Notes: generated by a model not told the origin, from the sequence alone. A stretch of 64,000 bases of DNA from Raphanus sativus (GCF_000801105.2 NC_079514.1:21120293-21184292); one strand, 5' to 3'. Counted from the first letter of the stretch, positions 34,028-45,807 are shown. A program made the numbers and translations.

Positions 34028-36660
34028 GACGTCGAGGTGGTGAATTTCCCATTCTTTTGACGCGGCTAAGGCAATAAGAAATCTGACTGTTTCGATGCGA
34101 GCAACAGGTGCAAATACTTCCTCAAAATCAATGCCATGTCTTTGTATATAACCTTTAGCTACCAACCTTGATTTGTACTTGTTAATACTTCCATCCGCAT
34201 TGCGTTTGATTTTAAAAATCCATTTCAGACCGATAGCTCTTGCTCCTGGCGGAAGATCAACTAAGTCCCATGTCTTATTCTCCACGATAGAATTGATCTC
34301 ATCTTCACAAGCTTCTCGCCACACTCGTTCCTCTATTGCACTTTTGAAATCCCACGGTTCCTCATCTAACAGAAGTAATAACCTCTCTCCCTCTACTTCT
34401 GCTAGATAGATATAGTCATCTAGGTATCCTGGCTTCTTACTAACTCTAGTTGATCTTCGAAGTTGAGGTTCCTCCTCTGTTTCTTCTTCTTCCTCTGTTT
34501 CCTCTGTTTTCTCTTCTCCCTCTGTTTCCTCTGTTTTCTCTTCTTTAACTGTTTCTCCGAGACTTTTGTTAATGGTCGTAGCTTCCTCTTCGAGACCTGA
34601 GTTCCCAAAATCTCCAAACGTAATCTTGAAACCTCCTGGTTTCTCTGCTTCCTGATGTCGTGTTTTGTTCCACTCCCACTTCTTTTGTTCCTCAAAGATA
34701 ACATCTCGGCTTACCACGATCTTTTGCTGCGTAGGATCAAGTAGTCTGTAGGCTTTTGAGCCTGGTTTCGTGCCTAGATGCACCAGTGTACGAGACCTGA
34801 TCTCTAGTTTCTTCAAGTTCACCGACTCTACTTTAGCATGAGCTACACAACCAAACACTCGAATATGCTTGACACTCGGTTTTCTGTTCTTGTAAGCTTC
34901 GTATGGAGTTTGCGAAACAAGTTTCTTGGTTGCAATCCTGTTAATGAGATATGTTGAGTGCCTAACCGCTTCTCCCCATAAATAATTTGGTACATTCATG
35001 TGCATCATGATGCTCCTTGTCATCTCTAACAGAGTACGATTTCTCCTCTCTACTACTCCGTTTTGTTGCGGCGTGTACGGAGCGGTTAGATGTCGTTGTA
35101 TCCCTGCCTTTTCACAAAACTCTCTGAACTCTGAGCTGGTAAACTCCCCACCTCTGTCTGTTCTTAACGTCTTGATGGTTGCATTAGCTTCATGTTCTAC
35201 TATCATCTTGAAATTCTTAAATTTCTCAAACGCTTCTGATTTCTCCTTTAGAAGTATAGACCACATGTATCGTGAGTAGTCATCAATGAGCACGAATATG
35301 TACCTGCTTCTTCCTGCAGTAGATGGTGATATAGGTCCGCAAAGATCCCCATGTATAAGTTCAAGCACCTTACTTGCACGATACTCCGTCGAGTGTGGGA
35401 ATGGACATCTGGTTTGTTTTGCTTGCAAACAGGAACTGCAGACTTCTTTCTCAACTTTTAACTCAGGAAGTCCATTGACTAGCTCTTTACTCACCATAGC
35501 TTTCAACGCATCTGCTCCAAGGTGTCCAAGGCGTGCGTGCCATTGTGATGCTTCACATCTCATTGCTTGCAGACATGTGTGCTCAGCTATATTCATCACT
35601 ACTTTATACAACCGGTTTCTTGCTCTTGGCGCTTTGACTATGAGGTTTCCATCTCGATCGTGCAGAGTAAGATAGTCCTCCTTCATTCTTACGTCGCATC
35701 CAGATTCTGTGGCTTGGCCGAGGCTGATGATATTGCTCTTAAGATCAGGAATAAAATAGACATCTGCAACTATCTTTCTCTTTCCATCTTGGCTTACAAA
35801 CAATATAGAACCCTTTCCTTTGATATCTATTCTTGAGTCGTCTCCAAAACGAACCTTGCCTGTGATTGTGTTGTCTAGAGAATTAAAATAGCTTAGGTTT
35901 CCTGTCATATGGTTACTGGCTCCGTTGTCTAGATACCATACTCTGTCATTGTCATCGTTTGACTCAAAAACCTTTGGTGTCACATTCCTTTCGTTGAGAT
36001 AAACGATCTCGTGCATCATAAGTCGATCCGCTACTTGAGTATTGTCTTCATCCTTACTTTCAGTTGTCTCTTGTAGTTTTAGTAGTCTATCAGGACAGGT
36101 TGCTGCATAATGTCCTAGCTTATCACACCTGAAGCAAGTGATTTTAGATGTGTCTCTATTCTCCCAATAAGATCTACTGTCCCAATTTGATCTGCCGCGT
36201 CCTCTTCCTCTGCTATTGTATCTGCCACCTCTGCCTCTTCCACCTCCGTAAGATTGTGACTCGGCATTAGAGTACATGAGTTTATTCTGATCTTGTGTAT
36301 CTTCCTCCTCATCAGTTATCCTCTCTTCATATGTCTTCAAGCGTCCTACAACCTCTTCAAAGTTTGCTGTTTTTAGGTCCAATAGTTGTTCTAAAGAAGC
36401 GACCATAAGTATATACTTCTTTCTTGGTAAACTTGCCAAGAGTTTCTTAACACGTTTTGTCTCCTCTATAGTTTCTCCTAGTGCAGCCGCTTTTGACGTT
36501 ATCTCCGACATCTTGCCCACAAAGTCATCTATCTTGTCACTCTCTTTCATCTTCATTCGATCAAACTCTATCATTAGTGTACAGAGTCGAGCCTCTCGAA
36601 CTCTTTCTGCTCCGACATAGCGAGTTTTTATGGCGTCCCATACCTTCTTTGCAGAACCTA
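34028..36660 (-). pseudogene. Copia gag-protease-integrase-RT(N-terminus)
   Basis: One long open frame of ~880 codons. Gag with CCHC zinc knuckle ([14 protein letters not shown], residues 182-195), protease with [13 protein letters not shown] (residues 248-260), pre-integrase HARLGHLG, integrase with [14 protein letters not shown] and the [15 protein letters not shown] motif, an acidic Glu/Thr linker, then RT from [21 protein letters not shown] to HHLDVK. The Ty1/copia order (integrase before RT) is clear. The gag N-terminus is replaced by a CACTA transposon at 36661 and RT is broken by the inversion at 34027. Confidence 0.92.
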
Positions 36661-36980
36661 CACTACAAGAAAACAGCATTTTGGCGAGGAAAGTTAACGA
36701 GGAAATATAATCCTCGTAAATGTACGAGGAACTTACGAGGAATTTACAACGAAAGAAATAAACCTCGTTATTTTCTCGTAAACTAACGAAGATAACATTT
36801 CGTCGTAAAGCCCACGTAACTTTACGTGGTCTTTACGAGGAAATACATTTTCCTCGTCAAAACCACGTAAAGCTTGCATTATCTTTACGAGGAAAACTGG
36901 AAATATAATTTCCTCGTTAAATCAACGTAAATTTACGTCACCTTTACGAGGAAATGATATACGTGAACTTAACGAAGAAT
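36661..36980 (+). repeat. CACTA terminal and subterminal repeats
   Basis: After the 13-bp terminus come about a dozen direct and inverted copies of a ttacgagg / cctcgtaa-type motif up to about 36960. In En/Spm elements such subterminal repeats bind the element's own DNA-binding protein; here that role is inferred. Confidence 0.85.
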
Positions 36981-37136
36981 TTTGAAGCACGTTTTTTTTT
37001 GCTACCTACCTTTTCCTCGCAAATTCATCGCAAAACTTCAACTACCAGATTCGAAAATTTTCTATAAATATGGAAGTTTCAACATCATTTTAAACACACC
37101 AACAAGAAAAAAAAAGAAAAACGTGAAAGGAAAAAA

Positions 37137-38354
37137 ATGTCAGGCTCTGGGAATGTCTACGAGTTGCGGAGGTGGATGTATATGCATAGAGATGCTAACG
37201 GGAGAGTGACGAAAGAATACATTGCGGGACTGGAGACATTTATGCATCAAGCAGATTCCACACCGCTCGCCCTAGAAAGCGGTAAGATGTTCTGTCCATG
37301 TCGGAAATGCAACAATTCGAAATTGGCAAATCGTGAAAATGTTTGGAAGCATTTAATAAATAGAGGTTTCACGCCAAATTACTATATCTGGTTTCAACAT
37401 GGAGAAGGTTATAATAATTATGATCAGAATGAAGCTAGTAGTAGTAATAGCAATTTTCAGGAAGAACCGGTTGCTCTTCATTTGCATAATGAACCTAGTT
37501 ACCATCAGGAGGAGCAGATGGTAGATTTTGATAGGGTTCATGATATGGTAACTGATGCATTTGTAGCTCATGATGAAGATGAAGAACCTAACATAGATGC
37601 AAAAAAGTTTTATGAAATGTTAAATGCGGCGAATCAACCACTTTACAGTGGTTGTAGAGAAGGTCTCTCTAAATTGTCGTTGGCTGCTAGAATGATGAAT
37701 ATTAAAACTGATCACAATCTACCGGAAAGTTGCATGAATGAATGGGCAGACTTGTTCAAAGAGTATTTGCCGGAAGACAATGTGTCTGCTGATTCTTATT
37801 ATGAGATTCAGAAACTGGTGTATAGTCTTGGGTTGCCTTCGGAGATGATAGATGTTTGCATCGACAACTGCATGATCTACTGGGGAAATGATGAGAAGTT
37901 AGAAGAATGTCGATTCTGCAAGAAGCTACGATTCAAGCCGCAAGGACGGGGACGTAATAGGGTACCGTACCAAAGGATGTGGTACCTACCAATTACAGAC
38001 AGATTGAAAAGATTGTACCAATCAGAGCAGACTGCTGGAAAGATGAGATGGCATGCCGAGCATACTCAGACGGATGGTGAGATGACACATCCATCAGATG
38101 CAAGAGCCTGGAAACATTTTAACAAAGTATATCCGGAATTCGCTAGCAATATCCGGAATGTGTATCTCGGATTATGCACAGATGGATTTAGTCCATTCGG
38201 AATGTCAGGGAGACAATATTCATTGTGGCCAGTCTTTCTTACGCCATACAACCTGCCACCGGAGATGTGCATGCAACGGGAGTTGCTATTCTTGACCATA
38301 TTAATACCTGGTCCGAAACATCCTAAAAGGTCGCTGGATGTTTTCCTGCAACCA
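37137..38354 (+). CDS. CACTA transposase (TnpD/tnp2-like), truncated by gap
   Basis: Residues 1-95 form a transposase-associated domain with the zinc-binding-like CPCRKCNN (about 53-60) and VWKHLINRGF. An acidic region follows, then the start of the tnp2 transposase domain: CRFCKK, RVPYQRMWYLPITDRLKRLY, and LGLCTDGFSPFG (about 345-356), whose Asp is a candidate catalytic residue. The frame is open with no stop up to the gap (406 residues); family members are usually around 1000 residues. The first Met follows a short leader and fits the domain start. Confidence 0.88.
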
Positions 38355-38454
38355 NNNNNNNNNNNNNNNNNNNNNNNNNNNNNNNNNNNNNNNNNNNNNN
38401 NNNNNNNNNNNNNNNNNNNNNNNNNNNNNNNNNNNNNNNNNNNNNNNNNNNNNN
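38355..38454. other. Assembly gap (100 N)
   Basis: Exactly 100 N. CACTA coding sequence lies to the left and Athila-type gag to the right, so the reading frame that spans the gap is an artefact. Confidence 0.98.
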
Positions 38455-38603
38455 CGATTGTCATTCTCACGCAGGGCGAGAATGGAAACCTGTATGACCA
38501 AGATGGTCATTTGCGTAATGCAACAGGTCAGAAGCTAGATGCACAGGAAACATAATCCCTGAAACCTGAAGCTGAGGCTACAGGAGAAGCTCAAACACGA
38601 TCG

Positions 38604-41600
38604 TTGGCAGACTATAACCGTCCAGACGAGTACTACACCAACAGATCAGCTATTCGACTTCCAGAGATTCAGAAGCCGAACTTCGAGCTCAAGCCTCAGT
38701 ACTACTCTCTCGTGTCTCAGATACCTTATTCTGGGCAATCACACGAGCATCCTATGGACCATCTGGAGAGGTTCGAGGATCTTATCGCTGCTATTCGTAT
38801 GGATGGAGTCCCCGAGGACTACCTACTCTGCAAGCTCTTCAAATACTCACTGATTGGAGAAGCTTCGCACTGGCTCAAGCAGCTACCTACAGGATCACTG
38901 ACATCCTGGGCCGACATCAAAAACGCCTTCCTGCGTAATTTCTTTGATGAGGCACGCGCTGAAGACTTAAGGAGCAAAATAGCCACTTTCGCGCAAAAGC
39001 CTAGTGAGACTTTTAAAGACGCGTGGATCAGATTCAAGTTCTTCCAGCGAGACTGTCCACACCATGGATTCAATGAAGTGCAGCTGTTAAGCACTTTTTA
39101 CAGAGGTATCGCCTTAAGGTATCAGATGGCTCTTGATACTGCTAGTGAGGGGAACTTCAACACTAGGAATCCAATAGAGGCTGTGAGACTTATTGAGAAC
39201 CTAGCCAACAGCAGCAGCACCAAGAACACTGACTCTGACAAGAAGAAATCGGTTGCAGCCATCGGTGAAGACCAGATGAATGAAGTCAGAGCCAAGATAG
39301 ACGCTTTACATGCATTTCTGGGGCAGCCAGTCTGCTCAGCTGAAGAAGGAGAGGCTAGAGAGGATGATACAGAGGAAGATGTGAACTACATTGGAGGTAC
39401 TGGATTTCAGAGATATGGAAACCAGAGTGGAAACAGAAACTTCTTTGGCAGTGGTCAGAAGAGTAACTACAACCAGAGTTCACAGTATCAGAAACCCTTC
39501 ACCAACACAAGGAACTACGGCAACTCAGCTTACCAAAACCCACCGCCACCCACCCAGGAGAGTAAGTTTGATGCCATGATTGATAGAGTTCTGGAAGGTC
39601 AGCAGAAGCTTACAGTAGACTTCAATGGGAAGATTGATTCTGTCTTTAACAATCTGACCACGAGGATAGATACCATCTGCACTCAAGTTAAGAAACTTGA
39701 GACACAGATTGTCCAGACTGAAGACTCTATCAGGAGGATTGGAACTTCTAAGGAAGTAGGGGAAGGAAATAGGAAACACCACGTCAATGCTATCATAGAT
39801 GATGATTTCTGGCAAGTGGTGAAACAGGAGAAGCTACAAGAAGGAGACTTTGAAGTGGAAAGTTCGCTAAGTCTCGGTGGATCACAATGGTGTCGATCGA
39901 CACCAACTAGTCCACATCGATCGACATCGACGATGTCTTTTCCGGATACGCTTGCAGACTGCAACGCGGTTAGGATATTGACACATGCTGAATTCACGGC
40001 TTCTCATCCATACCCACCCACCCACACCTACGAAGATATCGACCGACGAGACGAGCCACTCATCGATCGACACAATGAAGAGAACCGTATCGATCGATCC
40101 TATTCTCCACCTATCGATCGACACGCACCTCTCATATACCGAGTGCAACTACCATCGATAGACAGCAACCGAATCAATGCACTCAGACCCACACCGAAAC
40201 CACAAGCTACCCCTACCGAAATAACTAGTAACCCTTCAGACACTACACCTACATCAGAGGGAACTGAAGGAAGAAGGTTAAGGAGTCGGAAGGAGAAGAT
40301 TCCTAAGAACCTTAAGAGGGAAGCTAATGAAAAGGAGATTGATGGTTTCACTAAGAGAGTTATCGGAATCCCACCAGAGAAACCTTTTGAGGAGGTTTAT
40401 TTCACAAAGAGATTGTGGATGTTCTTCAGAGAAACAAGGGAGACTGAAACTGACATTAGGAGAAGGTTTGACAACGTCAGAGAAGAGATGAGGAAAAGGA
40501 TTACTTTGCTAAAGAAGAGTGATCCTGGGAAGTTTGCAATACCCTGTGTGGTACAAGGTATTGAATTTCCTCACGCACTATGTGACACTGGTTCATCAGT
40601 CAGCATCTTACCAAAGGTCATGGCAGACCATCTGGGCCTGCAAGTAGAGCCTTCACCACAGATCTTTACTTTCGTGGATTACTCTCAGAGAAACTCTGGA
40701 GGCTTCATCAAAGACCTAGAGGTGCACATTGGTGATGCTATCGTCCCTGTGGATTTTCATGTCCTAGACATCAAGCTAAATTGGAACTCTTCCCTCTTAC
40801 TTGGAAGAGCATTTATGGCTACAGTAGGAGCCATATGTGACATGAAGACCAACAGGATGTGCTTGACTATGATAGATCCAGATATCCACTACGACCCTGT
40901 CAAGCTTGACAAACCACCAGCCAAATTAGTGGTAAAGGAAGATGATACTGGTATCATCGCAGTTTGTCATTGTGAAGTTGAGTACGAGACAGAGTACTCG
41001 GGATCGATCGACAGTACTTTGACGTCATCGATCGACACATTCAAGTCAGAGGAGATCGACAACAACTATGGATCATCGATCGACAGAGACCCACCGGATG
41101 ATGAACTCGATCTACCAGATCATTGCTACCCGAATTTCGCCATCCCACCCAACCGAAAGGAAGATGATTACTCAATAAGGAGTTGGGCAGATAGCGGATT
41201 TCATGAGAGTTTTGCAGTAGACATAGCCACCTCTTCCCACAGTGGAGACCACAGTGAAGAATATGATGAAGACTATTGGGAAGAGAGAGCTTGGGAAATC
41301 TACTTGGAGAATGACAGATTTGCACCACAATCGATCGACATCAAACGCCCACCATCGATCGATTATCTACTTCATCCAGCAAAACGACATCGTCCATCGA
41401 TCGACATTGCCAGTATAATATCGATCGATATTAACCCGGACGACTTAAAGGACAAAATCGGAATTTCACCGATTAGGGCAACACATGGGTATAAAAGGTT
41501 GACAACTCAAGCCACGAAAATTCAAAACTTTTCACCTTCTACCCAGCAGCTTCCAGCATTCAGAGATTCATCAATGGAAGACTGCAACAACATGATCAAT

Positions 41601-42593
41601 CGATCCAACCGTGCAGCTAGACGTGCACCATCGACCGCCACCACCACACACCCATCGATCGACACCTTCAACAGAGCTCAACCGAGATCTCATGAACCTT
41701 ATGATATCAGGAACGTTTCACTAACACCTGATGAATTTGGAATTTTCAGGGACACAGATGGCTATGCAAGAGCTATGGATGGAAGAGTTCTGCACATAAC
41801 CAGAGAGGACATAGCAGACATCCTCCAAGTTGCCAATGGACCAGAAAACCTGTTCACACAGCAACGTAGCCATCCAAACATCCTACAACACGTCCAGGAC
41901 AACCACAACACCAACACAAGGGAGGATCCAGTTCCTCAACACTTCGGTCAACCTCGACATTCACAATCGATCGACATCGTTTCAACACCGTCGATCGACG
42001 GCGGATATCCAGGATCGATCGACAGACCGAGAGTCCGATCGCCCGACAGACGACTGGAGTTTGGACGACGTGCCTTCACTACCGATGGATCCAGGAGATT
42101 CAAGTGGGAGACTAAGGATGAATATGGTGTCTACAGAGATGAGTTTGGCTATGCTAGAGGAGTTGATGGTGAGATCATCCATGTTACCAAGGAGCAAGTA
42201 AAGAGACTTTTGGATAGAGCATCCCTTTTTCACAGAGGTTGCTTACAACTTCCAATACACACACGCCCTTACCATGCATACACACCACCACCAGTGCCCT
42301 ACAGTAGAGAGGAGGTGGATGATATGGTGACTGATGTATGGAGAGCTCAGGCGCACCTTGAGGCAAACATGCGCACATTGGTGGAAGACACTTTCCAGCC
42401 TTTGGATGTCAGTTACAAAGACTTCCAGAATGATATGGCTGAGATAAGAGTGGAGCTTGGAAACATATTGACCACGCTTGAGAAAGAGGCTACGCCACCA
42501 GTATCGACCGACAGAGTACCTGTACCATCGATCGACATCGGCAAGACTACATCCATGGACCGACCAGAATGTTCATCACCTAAGAAAGATTAA
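38604..42593 (+). CDS. Gag-protease protein with C-terminal extension
   Basis: A 1329-codon open frame. Residues ~30-180 are a retrotransposon gag domain (YSLIGEASHWLKQLP, CPHHGFNEVQLLSTFYRG). Residues ~270-330 are Gly/Asn/Gln-rich; ~330-410 are coiled-coil-like. A linker (~430-530) carries Ile-Asp-Arg octads. Residues ~560-790 hold a basic segment and a retropepsin with CDTGSSVSILP (Asp near 661) and a LLLGRAFMATVGA flap/C-terminal motif. The remaining ~540 residues have no pol domain but contain two ~35-residue repeats (about 1042 and 1172) of the form D-E-[FY]-G-[IV]-[FY]-R-D...GYAR...DG...H-[IV]-T. The true start is further 5': coding sequence of the same protein reaches back to 38456, but a frameshift near 38547 separates it. 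The terminal TAA at 42591 is probably a mutation, since the frame continues. Confidence 0.88.
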   Translation: MADYNRPDEYYTNRSAIRLPEIQKPNFELKPQYYSLVSQIPYSGQSHEHPMDHLERFEDLIAAIRMDGVPEDYLLCKLFKYSLIGEASHWLKQLPTGSLTSWADIKNAFLRNFFDEARAEDLRSKIATFAQKPSETFKDAWIRFKFFQRDCPHHGFNEVQLLSTFYRGIALRYQMALDTASEGNFNTRNPIEAVRLIENLANSSSTKNTDSDKKKSVAAIGEDQMNEVRAKIDALHAFLGQPVCSAEEGEAREDDTEEDVNYIGGTGFQRYGNQSGNRNFFGSGQKSNYNQSSQYQKPFTNTRNYGNSAYQNPPPPTQESKFDAMIDRVLEGQQKLTVDFNGKIDSVFNNLTTRIDTICTQVKKLETQIVQTEDSIRRIGTSKEVGEGNRKHHVNAIIDDDFWQVVKQEKLQEGDFEVESSLSLGGSQWCRSTPTSPHRSTSTMSFPDTLADCNAVRILTHAEFTASHPYPPTHTYEDIDRRDEPLIDRHNEENRIDRSYSPPIDRHAPLIYRVQLPSIDSNRINALRPTPKPQATPTEITSNPSDTTPTSEGTEGRRLRSRKEKIPKNLKREANEKEIDGFTKRVIGIPPEKPFEEVYFTKRLWMFFRETRETETDIRRRFDNVREEMRKRITLLKKSDPGKFAIPCVVQGIEFPHALCDTGSSVSILPKVMADHLGLQVEPSPQIFTFVDYSQRNSGGFIKDLEVHIGDAIVPVDFHVLDIKLNWNSSLLLGRAFMATVGAICDMKTNRMCLTMIDPDIHYDPVKLDKPPAKLVVKEDDTGIIAVCHCEVEYETEYSGSIDSTLTSSIDTFKSEEIDNNYGSSIDRDPPDDELDLPDHCYPNFAIPPNRKEDDYSIRSWADSGFHESFAVDIATSSHSGDHSEEYDEDYWEERAWEIYLENDRFAPQSIDIKRPPSIDYLLHPAKRHRPSIDIASIISIDINPDDLKDKIGISPIRATHGYKRLTTQATKIQNFSPSTQQLPAFRDSSMEDCNNMINRSNRAARRAPSTATTTHPSIDTFNRAQPRSHEPYDIRNVSLTPDEFGIFRDTDGYARAMDGRVLHITREDIADILQVANGPENLFTQQRSHPNILQHVQDNHNTNTREDPVPQHFGQPRHSQSIDIVSTPSIDGGYPGSIDRPRVRSPDRRLEFGRRAFTTDGSRRFKWETKDEYGVYRDEFGYARGVDGEIIHVTKEQVKRLLDRASLFHRGCLQLPIHTRPYHAYTPPPVPYSREEVDDMVTDVWRAQAHLEANMRTLVEDTFQPLDVSYKDFQNDMAEIRVELGNILTTLEKEATPPVSTDRVPVPSIDIGKTTSMDRPECSSPKKD
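40039..40121. repeat. Phased TCGATCGA array in gag-protease linker
   Basis: Cores start at 40039 (TCGACCGA), 40063, 40090 and 40114 (24, 27, 24; all multiples of three). Each encodes Ile-Asp-Arg or similar. A further pair at 39893 and 39917 is also 24 bp apart. Confidence 0.88.
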
Positions 42594-43572
42594 TGGGAGG
42601 TTGCTTACATCAATACACGGATTGGAGACGTCTACAGCCCTCTCAACAACAATGTCGAATGGTTAAGCAAGAGGATCGATCTTCTACAGAAAGAGTTGGA
42701 TACAATTCGCCAGAATGACCAAGCTCAGAATGCTACTTTTCCATCGATCGACACACATCCTTCGTCGTCGATCGACACGAGGTTCGCAGAACTGGAAGAT
42801 AAGATGAAATCGTACATACGAAAGCATGAAATTTTCAGTTCTCCTATCCTACGATGCCAACACACAATGTCACGGCAGCTGGACAAGCTAGAAAGAGACA
42901 TGAGCATTGTTCAAGCTTATATTGATCTCCGTGACAGCAACGAAGCATCGATCGACAGGCCTAAACCAATATCGATCGACAGCGAGCCACCACCAGCGAA
43001 GAGAGTATGCACTGCAGCAGAATTTGATGATATCAAAGATCAGCTTTACGAAACCATGAATTCTATGGAGAAGAGACTCACAGAAAGAAGTGATAACATT
43101 GAGGAGACTCTCAATGAAAGAGTGACACAACCTTTGCAGAGCTACTGGTCTCTTGAAGAATGAGATACGCACTATGCAGAGCAATCTTGAGTACCAAGGC
43201 CAACGTTCAGAATCGATCGACAAAGCTGACACGGAGTCGATCGACAGTGATCCAAGCGAAGCGACCGACATACCAATTGTAGCATCGATCGATACCGCCG
43301 CTTTGGCCGATAAGGATCAACAGATTCAGGACCAGCACGCCAAAGACCAACACGCAGATCTACCTGAGCATTGTAGATTTAACTTCTATCAGCATCAGTT
43401 AGACACAGAAGATTTGGTCAGAAGGTTGCAAGTCATAAAAGCCGATTTAGCAAAGATATCTCCTAGATGGACAAGATCAGGTGATACCACAAGAAGCTTC
43501 ACTGCTGCTGAGTCCAAAGATGAGGGAAGTGTTTGCCCACCAGCGAACAAAAACCCTCACTGCACACCATGA
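42594..43572 (+). pseudogene. Continuation of the gag-protease C-terminal extension
   Basis: The frame of 38604-42593 continues past the TAA at 42591-42593 without another stop to 43163, then shifts to a second frame (43153-43572). The encoded sequence is charged and coiled-coil-like (LEDKMKSYIRKHE, MSRQLDKLERDMS), with more Ser-Ile-Asp units. The original product would have had about 1,700 residues. Confidence 0.75.
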
Positions 43573-44936
43573 GTCACTCACCTACCACAATCAAGCTAAA
43601 TGACTATAACCAAGCGCTGAGTGGGAGGCAACCCACTATTAGGTTTTCTTTTCTTTATTTTATTTTATTTTTCTTTTTGCTTTTATTTTTCTTTTCTTTT
43701 TCAAATTTATTTTGCAGTATTATTACATCCAAGTAGAATGATAATTCCATCGACCGACATTCACCATTCATATCGCTCGACACCACACGCCCATTACTAA
43801 CGATCGACGTATACCACTACGAATCGATCGACATCTTGTCGATCAGGTTTATTCATTCTAACTTGTTATATTTATTATGTTTTATTTTATTTACCTCACC
43901 ACCGGATGTTACACTGGGACAGTGTAATTTAAGTCTGGGGGGGAGTTTACTAATATGTGTTTTTATTTAAATTGTTTTTCAAAATTATTTTTCGCATAAG
44001 TATTAAATAGGAACATTGATATGGATTATTATTTGTTTGTCTGACCACTCTTTAGCACCATTCTAGATTACTGATTGCAGATAGTACTAAAGATGCTAAA
44101 GCGGATCAACTTGCTATCTATATTCACTAGCTAAGATTGTTTGAAGGAACCAAAGCCGACCTCCAACACTAATATTGACTTATTTGCTTGTCTTGGAGCT
44201 TGGATATCACTAGATCGGAATCCTCTTACAAGTCTGGAAGGTAAAAAGTCTGTGTGTTTCTGGTTCCCTTCCTTCGCTCTCTTCGGCACCTCGAGATCTA
44301 TGTTTATGTTATAAAAGATTGAAATGATTTTTTGAGAAGCAGAGGGGTAGGAGTGATTCCTGCGACCCCAGTATTCTAAATCTCAAGGATGATCACACAT
44401 TGTGGAAACGAGGGGTAGGAGTGATTCCTGTGACCCCAATATTCGCTACACTTTGTCAAAAATGTATGAGTTACAATGCAAATGTCAATGAGATGAACTA
44501 GATGACCTATGTGGCATCGAAACCTGTTGAAATTGAAACTAATAAGAGATTCAGTGAAGAGAGAAGAGGGGAGAAAGGAATCAGAGAAGACTACATGTGT
44601 GTTCAGATACTTGTTTGAGTTGAATCCATGTGTTCTTTGATCGATACTCCCAAGGTAAAGCCTGCACTTTATTTTATGTTAAGAAATGAGGTTAGTAGAG
44701 GGGAATGTCAGATGAGAATTGCTAAGTTGTTGACTAGATGAGATTGGTTGCTAAGCTAGGATAAGGCATGATGAACTTCTGTGATTAGGATGTTTAGACA
44801 TGAATTGCGAACCCATAGAGTGATGACTTCAATATATTGAATCCTTGAGTTCCTGCTATTTCCAAACATTTTCCAAAGACTACTGTTTTTGCTTGAGGAC
44901 AAGCAAAGGAGTAAGTCTGGGGGAGTTGATATACCA
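43573..44936 (+). other. 3' noncoding region of the gag-only element
   Basis: T-rich run at 43640-43735, scattered TCGATCGA cores (43822 and nearby), an internal purine tract at 43934-43945 (tctggggggg) and the LTR-adjacent purine tract at 44926-44936 (tctgggggagt). It aligns in reverse complement with 8612-10000 of the Athila element. Confidence 0.8.
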
Positions 44937-45135
44937 TGGATTTTACCCGTTTTTAACCATGGTATACTAGTGTTTTACTATATATTTAATCTGTTTTCTA
45001 GCCTGTTAGGTATGTTTTCAGGTTCAGGAGCATTTTGTGAGAAAGTGATGTTTTTGGAGCATTTTGGAGTACAAGAGATGATACACCCGAGTTGACCATT
45101 CAAGACTAAGTCGGAAGTCAACATTGCGATTATAA

Positions 45136-45235
45136 TCGATCGATACTCATCCTGAGTTGTCGATCGATGTAGCTGAGAAGATCCGCGTACTAGAAGATTA
45201 TAATCGATCGATACACATTCAGTGTTGTCGATCGA
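45136..45235. repeat. Phased TCGATCGA array, LTR position 1
   Basis: Perfect cores start at 45136 and 45160 (24 bp) and at 45204 and 45228 (24 bp). Confidence 0.92.
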
Positions 45236-45807
45236 TATCGAGGACGAAATGGTTTAGCCGACTACTTCACCAAGACTTCACCAAATTACGAGATTGCCCC
45301 TGACGAGTTTTTAACCTAATGGAAATGCTTAAATACTCCTGCAAAGTCTTTTTGACGGCAAGTTTTGAAACCCTTTGAAGCTTGAAGCTTTTCACAACCA
45401 AAGCAGAGAGTGTGAGAGAGAGACTAGAGTTTTATTTGTTTGAGAGAGATTGGAGAGATTTCTCATCTCCTTTTGTATTTCTACTTTATTCTATCTATGC
45501 AATTCTTTCATCTATCTATTGTTATGAATTGTTTAGCTATGTCTGAGTAGTCTACTTGTTAGATCTAGGGTTTAAATAGGTTTGTGGGATTAGCCCCAAG
45601 CTATAATTGCTAAGTTGTGATACTCATCAAATGGATTGTACCCTATGCTTGTTTTAGAGTAGCTAACTAGAACATAGATCACTAGGATCTTAGATTATCT
45701 TGAATTATCCATTTGAGCGATGCCTGTTTCCCGTTGAGAAGAACGACAGTTCCTCCTTGAGACCTCGCGGTCATATTCGGTTCGCGCCTAGGCAGATCTA
45801 GAAGCCG

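Larger units (their letters stand above)
36661..38354 (+). mobile_element. CACTA (En/Spm) DNA transposon, 5' part
   Basis: Begins with the canonical terminus CACTACAAGAAAA inside the Copia gag, followed by subterminal repeats and a transposase gene. The 3' end is lost in the gap at 38355. CTA just before it (36658-36660) fits the expected 3-bp target duplication, but the partner copy is not available. Confidence 0.9.

Noticed and set aside
37137..38555. One reading frame spanning CACTA transposase, a run of N and Athila gag
   Set aside because: The 100 N are a scaffold gap; the two coding parts belong to different elements and their junction is not real sequence.
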